The translations under genes and the position numbers were made by a program. From Bacteroidales bacterium UBA5349 (lineage in GTDB: Bacteria > Bacteroidota > Bacteroidia > Bacteroidales > Tenuifilaceae): a stretch of 64,000 bases of DNA. The stretch is from positions 62,001 through 126,000 of the forward strand of contig DHQB01000015.1 in the NCBI GenBank assembly GCA_002410065.1. Reading direction: 5' to 3'. This document shows, in pieces, positions 16,611 to 24,814 of this stretch. Numbering within the stretch: the first letter of the stretch is position 1; each line of letters begins with the position of its first letter. The notes under the pieces are model-generated. The model had not been told where the DNA came from, did not search any database, and worked only from the letters and a program-made list of their open reading frames with translations.

Positions 16611-19600
16611 TTTCTAAGCTGTTTCCTAATATGCTAAAAAGTTCCTCTAACTCCGTTTTGTGCTTCCCTTTTTCATAGGTGTTGGCCATGCCATATAACT
16701 CTTGCAATATGTATAGGTTCAACTCCAAATCTCTTCTAGTATTTACCGAGAATTTGGCAGGTAGCGATAGGAAATACACCAACTCCTCGGCGCATTGCTC
16801 CATATAAACCCTTGAGTACTGTGTGCCCTTTTCAACGCTTCCTGCCTTGTAGTATGACTCAATTAGCGACAGGGTGAAAAAATTGAAAGGCACTGTTTTA
16901 TAAGGTACTACCTCCATACACTTATCAAGAACTGTTATGGCTGAGTCTGCTTTGCCTTCGGCAATCAAACCCTGTGCCAGTCTCCCAAAAATATTTCTGT
17001 AGTTTGAAATTATTCGGTTACTATTCTCGTTGATGTAAACCTTTTCATCGGCAATGCTCCTGTAGTTGTAAACATTCATTAGGTTGTTGTACATCCTTTC
17101 GGTATCAACGCTTCCATATCTCCCATTTACTCTGGGCGCATCAATGGGTACAATACGATATGCTAGCCCTTCCATCTGGAAGTATTTATCTAAGTTCTGA
17201 TAAGTATCGGTGCTAACGGTAATGGCAAAGTAAACAGGCCGCTCCCAGTTGTTGTGCGCCATAAGGTCCATAAGGAATAGGCCATCCTTAAACATGTAGT
17301 TGCTTGGTAATCGCCAACTCATTGTATCAACCACTTGGCTTAGCTTATTCGGACTCACAACTTTTTTCTTTTCAATGATTTTTTTATCAACCGGGAGATA
17401 AAGATTGCGAGTTGGGAAAAAGTCAATGGTTTGGTCTCGCTCAAACGGCGAACTCATCTTTGTTTCAGGTTTATCGCTTAGCATAAAGTCGACAGCTCTT
17501 TTTACGCTAAGTGGTTGGGTAAGCCTATCGGTGGCAAGAACAATATCACGGGTGCCGTTAACATATTGGTCAAGGGTCATGCTAGCAGGTAGCGGGTCCG
17601 AATCGTATGCCTTTTGCAGCATCTGGCTAACATACCAATCGGCTCTTAGATAGCTTAGGTTGCTAACCCTAACGTCGGTTCTAAACTCCTCAGCCTCTAG
17701 TGCATACCATAGTGGGAAAGTATCATTATCTCCGTAGGTAAATATGATAGCGTTTGGCTCGCATGTTTTTAGTGCATTATAGGCAAAATCGATTGAAATG
17801 TAGTTACCTGATCTGTCGTGGTCGTCCCAATTCTCGGCAGCCATAAGCCCTGGCACAAAAACTAATGCAACTATTGATACTACTGCTGCACCTGTTGGTC
17901 CACTTAATATTTGCTTAATGGCCTGGTACAGTCCAATTACGCCTAGGCCAATCCAAATGCTAAAGGCATAGAAACTACCAACGTATGCATAGTCGCGTTC
18001 GCGGGGTTGGCCAGGAGTTTGGTTTAGGTAAACTACAATTGCAATACCTGTAAGCACAAATAGTAGGGTTACAACCCAAAAATCCTTTTTGTTCTTCATG
18101 TAATGAACCCATATGCCAATCAGGCCAAGAATGAACGGCAGCATAAAGTATCGGTTATGGGCTTTCCCCTTTAGGGTAGATGGTAATTCGTGTTGTGGGC
18201 CAAGTCTTTGGGAATCAATAAATGAGATTCCGCTTATCCAATTCCCTTTAGTTATTTCACCATTTCCCTGCAAATCATTTTGCCTACCTGCAAAGTTCCA
18301 CATAAAGTATCGCCAGTACATATGGCCAAATTGGTATGAGAAGAAGAAGCGAAGATTCTCACCAAATGTTGGGACCCGTTTTACCTCTATTTCACCATTT
18401 CGGTTGGTTACCCTAACTGGCCGTCCAGTAAAATTACTCCATCTCTTATAGGCATCAATATGCGACGACTCGGAGCTATACATTCTTGGGAAAGGCGTTG
18501 TAAAACGGCTATCGAACTCTACTTCAGTTTTGTATGCTGCTACCACATATTTGCCATCCTTCTGAATGTATTGTGGCTTCCCGTTCTTTCGGTCAATAAC
18601 GGGTGCGTCAAATGTTTGTCCCACAACCAGCGGGCGATCACCGTATTGCTCACGGTTAAGGTAGTATAGCAAAGAGAACATGTTGTTTGGGCTATTCTGA
18701 TCCATTGGTGGTTTAGCCGAGGAGCGGATAACGATAAGCGCAAATGTGCTATATCCAATTAGTATTACTGCAAAGCTAACCAGTATGGTGTTGAGTATAG
18801 GTTTGCTCTTTTTGTGCGAATATATAATGCCCCAAACAATTAATGCAATAATTGCGATGATGTAGAAGAATACTCCAGACTTATAGGGTAATCCAAAACC
18901 GTTAACAAATAGTAGTTCAAATTTTGAGGCAAGCACAATAAACCCTTGAACTACACCATACATCATAATTAGTAAAAGCAAAACGCTAATAGCAAGCGCT
19001 TTAACAACACCCCATGGCGTAACAGTGTACTTTTTAAAGTAGTAAACCATTACAATGGCAGGAATTGCCAGTAGGTTTAGCAGGTGCACTCCAATTGAAA
19101 GCCCCATGAGGTAGGCAATAAATATGAGCCATCGATTTGCGTGAGGCTCATGGGCAACGTTCTCCCATTTAAGTATTGCCCAAAAAACTAACGCAGTAAA
19201 TAGCGATGAAGTGGCGTAAACCTCAGCTTCAACAGCCGAAAACCAAAAAGAGTCGGAAAATGTATAGGCAAGAGCTCCCACTAATCCTGCTCCAATTATA
19301 AGAATAGCTTGTGTATGGGTTATGGTATCGTTCTTAATATCTACCATTTTGCGAGCAAGGTGGGTGATGCTCCAAAACAGGAATAGAATGGTGAATGCAC
19401 TGGCCAATGCCGAAAGGGTATTGGCAAAAATAGGGATTAGCTCAGTATTTGGGGCCAACATGGTAAAAAATCGCATTAGCAGCATAAAGAAAGGCGCTCC
19501 GGGGGGGTGGCCAACCTCCAGTTTAAAACCACTGGCGATAAACTCGCCACAATCCCAAAAACTTGCAGTTGGCTCAATGGTTAAAAGGTAAACAACGGCT

Positions 19601-19671
19601 GCAATGGCAAAGGCTAACCATCCGAAAAGGATATTTAGTTTTGAAAATTGTGTTTGATTTAGTTGCTGCAT
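16603..19671 (-). CDS. DUF2723 (TMEM260-type) membrane glycosyltransferase-like protein
   Basis: 1022 residues. The N-terminal ~300 residues form the DUF2723 domain with about eleven membrane helices; after the first helix comes TASFWDCGEFIASGF (Asp40, Glu43) and GHPPGAPF, the acidic and His motif typical of GT-C dolichyl-/polyprenyl-sugar-dependent transferases. Two more helices lie around 510-590. The C-terminal ~400 residues are soluble, probably periplasmic, and TPR-like at the end. Human TMEM260 is a protein O-mannosyltransferase; an equivalent O-glycosylation role here is inference from family. The gene heads a four-gene - strand run with a deacetylase, P-loop protein and GT2, and has a -7 element at 19708-19701. 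Confidence 0.85.
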   Translation of the reverse strand: MQQLNQTQFSKLNILFGWLAFAIAAVVYLLTIEPTASFWDCGEFIASGFKLEVGHPPGAPFFMLLMRFFTMLAPNTELIPIFANTLSALASAFTILFLFWSITHLARKMVDIKNDTITHTQAILIIGAGLVGALAYTFSDSFWFSAVEAEVYATSSLFTALVFWAILKWENVAHEPHANRWLIFIAYLMGLSIGVHLLNLLAIPAIVMVYYFKKYTVTPWGVVKALAISVLLLLIMMYGVVQGFIVLASKFELLFVNGFGLPYKSGVFFYIIAIIALIVWGIIYSHKKSKPILNTILVSFAVILIGYSTFALIVIRSSAKPPMDQNSPNNMFSLLYYLNREQYGDRPLVVGQTFDAPVIDRKNGKPQYIQKDGKYVVAAYKTEVEFDSRFTTPFPRMYSSESSHIDAYKRWSNFTGRPVRVTNRNGEIEVKRVPTFGENLRFFFSYQFGHMYWRYFMWNFAGRQNDLQGNGEITKGNWISGISFIDSQRLGPQHELPSTLKGKAHNRYFMLPFILGLIGIWVHYMKNKKDFWVVTLLFVLTGIAIVVYLNQTPGQPRERDYAYVGSFYAFSIWIGLGVIGLYQAIKQILSGPTGAAVVSIVALVFVPGLMAAENWDDHDRSGNYISIDFAYNALKTCEPNAIIFTYGDNDTFPLWYALEAEEFRTDVRVSNLSYLRADWYVSQMLQKAYDSDPLPASMTLDQYVNGTRDIVLATDRLTQPLSVKRAVDFMLSDKPETKMSSPFERDQTIDFFPTRNLYLPVDKKIIEKKKVVSPNKLSQVVDTMSWRLPSNYMFKDGLFLMDLMAHNNWERPVYFAITVSTDTYQNLDKYFQMEGLAYRIVPIDAPRVNGRYGSVDTERMYNNLMNVYNYRSIADEKVYINENSNRIISNYRNIFGRLAQGLIAEGKADSAITVLDKCMEVVPYKTVPFNFFTLSLIESYYKAGSVEKGTQYSRVYMEQCAEELVYFLSLPAKFSVNTRRDLELNLYILQELYGMANTYEKGKHKTELEELFSILGNSLENV

Positions 19672-19700
19672 GGATATGCGTTTTTTTAAATTTCAGTGGG

Positions 19701-19708
19701 CAAATGTA
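19701..19708 (-). promoter_or_regulatory. -7 element (TACATTTG) upstream of the DUF2723 operon
   Basis: Reading the - strand, TACATTTG matches TAnnTTTG exactly, about 30 bases before the ATG at 19671. No TTG at 19-21 bases. It probably drives DUF2723, deacetylase, P-loop and GT2 genes. Confidence 0.4.
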
Positions 19709-19769
19709 ATAATTTTTATAACTACATCTATATCAATTACAACTATGTAACGTTCGGTTGAGTTTGATA

Positions 19770-21212
19770 TTATGGTTTCAGCATTTGAAGTTTAACTCCA
19801 ATGTATCTGTAGGTATTGTATAAGCGAAGTGTTTGCATAACTCCAATTATATTGCGCTTTCGGCATGGGTTAATGGGTATATTCAGCGCTTCGGGTGCAA
19901 GTAATTCTATGATTCGGTTGTACAGAACATTGTTGTGTGAATCGCGGAGTTTACGGTCAGTACTTAAGAGTATGGTGAGCAAAAGTCTTGAGTTGAAAGG
20001 CGAAACAAATTTTTGCCCCATTGCGCAACCCTCTGTTTTTGCCTTTGCTGCCCAGTTGCCCATTTTTTCTTCCCAGTAAAACATGTCGAGCAAGTTGTAA
20101 CCATTTGCTTTAAAAAGGTTATTGTTGCTATCAATCCAATTCTGGTATTCGTTTATTACGGCTTTAGCATTTTTATAGCCATTTAAAAAGGCCAGATTTC
20201 GAGCCGACGGCTTTTTTAGGTATCCGAAATAGTTCCTGGCAATCTCGCTAATATTCCCATTGATATAAGTGTAATCATGATATATGACACTGGGAATTTT
20301 CAAAAATCTTGGAAAATCAATACTGGCTTTATAATCATCAGGGTAAACGGTTTGCTCCTTAGGGATATCGGGGATAATGGTAAACTCTTTATCAAACATT
20401 TTGGTTAACTGGCTGGGAATCGTTATGTCGTAGTGCGTATTGTTCATATACGCATGTTTTTGCACAAAGTAAGCGCATGGCAATTCCAAACTTGCAAGAA
20501 ATAGCACCCTGCTATCGTACCCTGCAGTTACAGCTAGTGCTATTCTTTCCCTATGGGCTATGGCTTTTAAAAAGCCTTTTAGCATTAAACTTGCTCTGCC
20601 AGCAACTTCGCTTAGCGATAATTGGTTTAGTGGTTCAAACGGGTAGTTGCGAACGGGCCTCTTGTTTTTTATATCGAGATGATGATTTGGCAGTAAGTGC
20701 TTAATATTTTGCACATGGGTTTTATCGCCATAGAAAACTTTTTTGCTCAAAAAACTCTTGGAATTAAAAAAGCAACTTGCTGCTTTATTGGAAGGAGGGG
20801 CGGGCTTTTCTATAAGCTCGATTATTTTTGGTTGCGAGCCAAATGTGGTGAAACTATTGTTGTAGTATACTTCGTGCTGTGCGCATGCATCGTTAACAAT
20901 ATGCAATGCATCACTGGAAAGGTAGAACATTATAAACCGCCCTGTATAGCCGGCCAACTCTTCAAGAACTTTATCGAAGGTTGGGTTTTTGACCAGCGAG
21001 TTAATAATTTGCTGGTTGGTTTGGAATGGGTTAACCCAATCGTAAACATCACCAATTATATGAAGTTCAAAGTTGTTGCCCTTGGCAAACGCGTAATTTA
21101 GTAGAGGGTGAGATAAGAGGGTGTAGTCATCTATCTCCACCAAGTTCCAATCGGGAAGGCTGGGCTCGGGTTTTTGATTTGTAAAAAGAAATTGACCTTG
21201 GAATAAGCTCAT
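19770..21212 (-). CDS. Asparagine-synthetase-like protein lacking the glutaminase cysteine
   Basis: 480 residues. The second half is an asparagine-synthetase-type PP-loop ATP pyrophosphatase domain: LAVTAGYDSRVLFLASL (near residues 227-243) replaces the canonical SGG.DSS loop, and the region after it keeps the alternating fold. The N-terminal ~200 residues resemble an Ntn glutamine amidotransferase domain (AGYTGRFIMFY, VNDACAQHEVYY) but the protein begins MSLF, so the nucleophilic Cys2 is missing; glutamine hydrolysis is unlikely. It may instead adenylate a carboxylate and use another amine, as beta-lactam synthetase does, or modify a glycan or peptide. It follows nadB by 24 bases and probably shares its promoter. 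Confidence 0.72.
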   Translation of the reverse strand: MSLFQGQFLFTNQKPEPSLPDWNLVEIDDYTLLSHPLLNYAFAKGNNFELHIIGDVYDWVNPFQTNQQIINSLVKNPTFDKVLEELAGYTGRFIMFYLSSDALHIVNDACAQHEVYYNNSFTTFGSQPKIIELIEKPAPPSNKAASCFFNSKSFLSKKVFYGDKTHVQNIKHLLPNHHLDIKNKRPVRNYPFEPLNQLSLSEVAGRASLMLKGFLKAIAHRERIALAVTAGYDSRVLFLASLELPCAYFVQKHAYMNNTHYDITIPSQLTKMFDKEFTIIPDIPKEQTVYPDDYKASIDFPRFLKIPSVIYHDYTYINGNISEIARNYFGYLKKPSARNLAFLNGYKNAKAVINEYQNWIDSNNNLFKANGYNLLDMFYWEEKMGNWAAKAKTEGCAMGQKFVSPFNSRLLLTILLSTDRKLRDSHNNVLYNRIIELLAPEALNIPINPCRKRNIIGVMQTLRLYNTYRYIGVKLQMLKP

Positions 21213-21236
21213 GGTAATAAATTGGCATTAATATCT

Positions 21237-22817
21237 TTAAAACTCAGTCCCTTTTACTTTGGGATAATCTAGTGAATAGTGTAAGCCTCGGCTTTCTCGC
21301 ATCTTTTGCGCATTTTTAATAATTAGGTAGCCAACGTTTATCATGTTTCTAAGTTCACAAAGATTCTGGGTAAGTATCGACTTTTTGTAGAGTTCTTCAG
21401 TTTCGCGATATAGGGTTTCAAGCCGTATTAGGGCTCTTTCGAGCCTTAGGTTCGACCGGACAATCCCAACATAGTTACTCATTATCTGCTGCATCTCCTT
21501 GTAACTTTGTGTAACTAGCACCATCTCCTCTGGGTGGGTGGTCCCTTCGTAATCCCAATCGGGAATTGAATGGTTGACCTCGATCTCATAAAGGGCCTTA
21601 TTGGCGCTTTGGAATGACGTTTCAGCATAAACAAGGGCTTCAATAAGCGAGTTTGAGGCAAGCCGGTTGGCGCCATGCAGGCCAGTGGACGAGCATTCAC
21701 CTATTGCGTAAAGGTGTTTTATTGTGCTTTCGCCGTTCATATCCACTTTTATTCCGCCGCACAGATAGTGCGCTGCAGGAACCACAGGAATCATATCCTT
21801 AGTTATGTCAATGCCTATGGTAAGACATTTTTGGTAAATATTTGGGAAATGATTTTTTATGTCAGCAGCATCCTTAAAGGTTGCATCAAGGTAAACAAAA
21901 TCATCGCCCCGAATCTTCATCTCGTTGTCAATGGCACGGGCCACAATATCGCGCGGGGCAAGTGAACCTCTTTTGTCGTACTTGTACATAAACTCTTTGC
22001 CATCGGTTGTTTTTAGAATGGCACCAAACCCGCGCATTGCCTCGGTAATTAAAAATGATGGTCGCTCGCCAGGATTGAAGAGCGATGAGGGGTGAAACTG
22101 GATAAACTCCATGTTCTCAATCTCGCCCTTAGCACGGTAAACCATGGCAATGCCATCGCCAGTTGCCACTAACGGATTGGTTGTGGTGTGGTATATATTC
22201 CCTATTCCTCCCGTGGCCATTATGGTGGTTTTCGATGTGAATTTTTCTACCTTCTGTGTTTTAAGGTTGAGAACAAATGCGCCAAAGCATGATATATCTG
22301 GACTTCCCCTTTTTACCTTCATGCCCAAATGGTGCTGGGTGATAATCTCAACCGCAAAGTAGTTCTCGAAAATTTCTATGTTTTTATGATTTTTTACCTT
22401 ACAGGTTAGGGCTCGCTGTATCTCATGCCCTGTATTGTCCTTATGGTGCAAAATCCGATGCTCTGAGTGTCCACCCTCTTTTGCCAAATCGTACTGACCC
22501 GACTCGTTCCTATCAAATCGAACGCCCCACTGTATCAATTGCTTTATTTGGGTTGGCGCTTCCTCAACAATCATTCTAACAACTTGCTCGTTACATAATC
22601 CATCGCCGCAAATTAGCGTATCGTTTATGTGCTTTTCAGCGCTATCGGGGTCGTAGGTTACTGCGGCAATTCCGCCTTGCGCGTAAACGGTGTTTGTCTC
22701 GTCAAGGTTTGCCTTGCTTATTATGATAACCGATCCATGCTCGGCGGCTTTAAGTGCAAAACTTAAACCTGCAATGCCGGAGCCAATTACTAAAAAATCG
22801 CATGAGTGAGTAGCCAT
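21237..22817 (-). CDS. nadB: L-aspartate oxidase NadB
   Basis: 526 residues, full length. Oxidises L-aspartate to iminoaspartate with FAD, the first step of de novo NAD synthesis. FAD-binding GSGIAGLSFALKAAEHG near residue 12, YAQGGIAAV (active-site and FAD contacts), MATGGIGN, and the catalytic-region motifs HRILHHKDNTG and GANRLASNSL are all visible; the C-terminal helical domain is present. nadA and nadC are not nearby. It has its own promoter at 22832-22862 and is followed closely by the asparagine-synthetase-like gene. Confidence 0.96.
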   Translation of the reverse strand: MATHSCDFLVIGSGIAGLSFALKAAEHGSVIIISKANLDETNTVYAQGGIAAVTYDPDSAEKHINDTLICGDGLCNEQVVRMIVEEAPTQIKQLIQWGVRFDRNESGQYDLAKEGGHSEHRILHHKDNTGHEIQRALTCKVKNHKNIEIFENYFAVEIITQHHLGMKVKRGSPDISCFGAFVLNLKTQKVEKFTSKTTIMATGGIGNIYHTTTNPLVATGDGIAMVYRAKGEIENMEFIQFHPSSLFNPGERPSFLITEAMRGFGAILKTTDGKEFMYKYDKRGSLAPRDIVARAIDNEMKIRGDDFVYLDATFKDAADIKNHFPNIYQKCLTIGIDITKDMIPVVPAAHYLCGGIKVDMNGESTIKHLYAIGECSSTGLHGANRLASNSLIEALVYAETSFQSANKALYEIEVNHSIPDWDYEGTTHPEEMVLVTQSYKEMQQIMSNYVGIVRSNLRLERALIRLETLYRETEELYKKSILTQNLCELRNMINVGYLIIKNAQKMRESRGLHYSLDYPKVKGTEF

Positions 22818-22831
22818 AAAAAGCGTTTTTA

Positions 22832-22862
22832 CAAAGATAAACGATTAGAGCGGGTATATCAA
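22832..22862 (-). promoter_or_regulatory. Promoter of nadB (TTG, 20 bases, TATCTTTG)
   Basis: On the - strand TTG (22862-22860) is followed by 20 bases and TATCTTTG (22839-22832). The leader to the ATG at 22817 is about 10 bases. Good match to the Bacteroidota consensus. Confidence 0.6.
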
Positions 22863-22892
22863 CAGAAAGTTATAGGTGATTTTATAAGGGTA

Positions 22893-23492
22893 CTAACTAA
22901 GCACCAAGGTAACTAGGATTGGAACAAGTATGCTAAGAATTACCCCGTGAATTAACGAAACCATAGCGTATTCCTTTCCCGAAGCTTTTGTAATAATGGG
23001 TAAGGTTGTATCCATGCTAGTTGCGCCCCCCGCTGCTATTGGGGCAAGCTTGCCAAAATAGAGAGCGAATAATGGTGCCGAAAGTAAGGTGATTATCTCT
23101 CGCATTATATTTGCCAGCAGGGCAATTACGCCTAGTTCTTCACTCCTTAGCTCTGTTATAAAAATACTGGAAAGACTGTAGTAACCAAACCCATAGCCAA
23201 CGGCGAGTATATCCGTAAAGGTAAAATTGGGAAGCAAAAGGTAAACTACGAGTGCACCTAACGTGGTACCAATTATTGTAAAAAGAGGCACAAGTGCAAC
23301 CCTAAAATTAAACCCTCTGAACGCTTTTAGCGAGTTTGGGTCTGCGCCAATACCAATTCCCACTAAAAACATCAGCAGATATAGTGCCCAACTGCTAAAA
23401 TCATTCTCAATTATTATGATAGGAGCAAAGCTGTAGAAACCAACTAAAACCCCTATGACAAAAAACAGAAGGATTGTAAAACTATTTCGCAT
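22893..23492 (-). CDS. lysO: LysO-type lysine exporter, large subunit-like half
   Basis: 199 residues, about six membrane helices; contains FLVGIGIGADPNSLKAFRGF near residue 40 and YGFGYYSLSSIFITEL, LISAP and AAGGATSMDTTLPII segments matching the C-terminal two thirds of LysO (YbjE), which exports L-lysine and its toxic analogue thialysine. In E. coli LysO is one chain of about 299 residues; here the sequence is split, this part plus a 96-residue N-terminal gene just upstream, 295 residues in total. The ATG at 23492 overlaps the stop of the N-terminal gene by 11 bases in another frame. Confidence 0.82.
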   Translation of the reverse strand: MRNSFTILLFFVIGVLVGFYSFAPIIIIENDFSSWALYLLMFLVGIGIGADPNSLKAFRGFNFRVALVPLFTIIGTTLGALVVYLLLPNFTFTDILAVGYGFGYYSLSSIFITELRSEELGVIALLANIMREIITLLSAPLFALYFGKLAPIAAGGATSMDTTLPIITKASGKEYAMVSLIHGVILSILVPILVTLVLS

Positions 23493-23772
23493 GGTCTCTC
23501 TCTTTTGGTTTAAACCAAATTCTGTATCCAGCCCATGCGGTAATTAAACTTCCTGCAATTCCCCCAATGGTAATTGCCAGTGCATTTAGGCCAAGGTTAG
23601 CCAGATTATCTACAATAATTCTGTTTGAGCCAATGGTAATGCCAAGAAGGAATAGAAGAAGATAGATAGCCCACATGATAAGCTTATCGCTAATTTTAAT
23701 AATAACTTTTTTGCTGCGGATAAAATACCCAACAACAATTCCCAAAAACATTATTCCTATTACAATAAGCAT
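23482..23772 (-). CDS. LysO-type lysine exporter, N-terminal half
   Basis: 96 residues with three membrane helices and the internal motif LFLLGITIGSNRIIV, matching the first ~95 residues of LysO. The LFLLGI.IG pattern recurs in the downstream half (MFLVGIGIGAD), consistent with an internally duplicated transporter. The two genes are in different frames with 11 bases overlap, so they are separate translation units but probably form one exporter. The upstream nucleotidyltransferase ends 13 bases before it, so all three may be one transcript. Confidence 0.8.
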   Translation of the reverse strand: MLIVIGIMFLGIVVGYFIRSKKVIIKISDKLIMWAIYLLLFLLGITIGSNRIIVDNLANLGLNALAITIGGIAGSLITAWAGYRIWFKPKERDHAK

Positions 23773-23784
23773 TTGAGTAGGATT

Positions 23785-24687
23785 TTAGAATAGGGGAGTA
23801 GGATAAATACCCTTTGCAACCAAATTGTTAAGTTTTTCCATAACCATAGGCTTATCGCCAGGGTAGGTTACGCCAAACCACTGCGAGGAGGTGGGCAAAA
23901 CGTTGCAGGTTGCTTTACCATTTTTTATTAAATGGTTAACAACCGTTGGGATATAGAATTCCGCTTTTGGGTTGGCAAGTGAGCCCCCTAAAAACTCATT
24001 TAGCATTGAGTCGATATGCCCAAACAACTTTGGAGTAAACCCCCAGCAGTTCATTGATACTAAAGATTGCTCATCAACGGGGACCATGGCATTGTTCTCA
24101 TCCATATACTTAACAACCCCATTAATCCGCTCAATCTTTGTACGTTCAACAACATCTTGTAAAAACGATTTGGTGTCAACTTTGCAAACCCCTCTCGAAA
24201 CGGAACCCTGCTCACTTAGCGTGTTAGCAAGCCTGTAACCAACCATAAAAGAGTCGTTTTGCCCGAGCAATGGGTCAGAGAGTTTTTTAGCTAAAACGTT
24301 AAAAGAGTCCTGACCATAAAAATCATCAGCATTAATAACGGCAAAGGGTTCTTTAACCACATCTCGGCAAACCCAAACAGCATGTGCTGTTCCCCATGGT
24401 TTTACTCTATCGGCGGGGCAAATCAATCCACCGGGTAGCATGTCGAGTTCCTGAAAAACAATCTCGTAGGGTACTTTCCCCTCAAATCGCTTGCCGAATA
24501 CCTCTAAAAAATCTTTCTCAATATCTTTACGGACTACAAAAACAATCTTTCCAAATCCAGCCCTAAGAGCATCAAAAACAGAATAATCAATAATGGTTTC
24601 GCCATTGGGGCCAACGGCATCAACCTGTTTAAGGCTACCGTATCTGCTACCCATGCCTGCGGCAAGTATAATTAGAGTAGGTTTCAT
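23785..24687 (-). CDS. Sugar-phosphate nucleotidyltransferase family protein
   Basis: 300 residues. LIILAAGMGSRYGSLKQ (residues 4-20) is the nucleotide-binding G-x-G-x-R...K motif of NTP transferases; INADDFYGQDSF carries the metal-binding Asp motif, and VSMNCWGF the typical central strand. Such enzymes join NTP and sugar-1-phosphate to make nucleotide sugars used in glycan assembly; exact sugar unknown. It has no lipid or hexapeptide C-terminal domain. It lies upstream of the split lysO genes and diverges from capA; a weak -7 (TAAATTTA) is just before the ATG. Confidence 0.8.
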   Translation of the reverse strand: MKPTLIILAAGMGSRYGSLKQVDAVGPNGETIIDYSVFDALRAGFGKIVFVVRKDIEKDFLEVFGKRFEGKVPYEIVFQELDMLPGGLICPADRVKPWGTAHAVWVCRDVVKEPFAVINADDFYGQDSFNVLAKKLSDPLLGQNDSFMVGYRLANTLSEQGSVSRGVCKVDTKSFLQDVVERTKIERINGVVKYMDENNAMVPVDEQSLVSMNCWGFTPKLFGHIDSMLNEFLGGSLANPKAEFYIPTVVNHLIKNGKATCNVLPTSSQWFGVTYPGDKPMVMEKLNNLVAKGIYPTPLF

Positions 24688-24765
24688 ATATCTAAATTTA
24701 GGTTTTTATCAGGCTACAAAAATGGATGAAAATGGGGAATAATAAAAATGCCGATGCTTGAACAA

Positions 24766-24795
24766 TTGGATTTATTTTCTCTTTCCCTATCTTTG
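24766..24795 (+). promoter_or_regulatory. Promoter of the CapA-type gene (TTG, 19 bases, TATCTTTG)
   Basis: TTG (24766-24768), 19 bases, then TATCTTTG (24788-24795): full consensus. It sits inside a possible TTG-started extension (24758) and so supports the ATG at 24815 as start. Confidence 0.65.
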
Positions 24796-24814
24796 GACAC
24801 AAACCCTATTCTGT

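Noticed and set aside
20697..21101. 134-residue + strand frame within the asparagine-synthetase-like gene
   Set aside because: Antisense shadow without promoter; Cys- and Val-rich chance composition.
23482..23492. Frameshifted lysO pseudogene
   Set aside because: Each half has its own ATG and full set of helices, and split LysO genes are known in this phylum; kept as two genes, with read checking advised in the findings.
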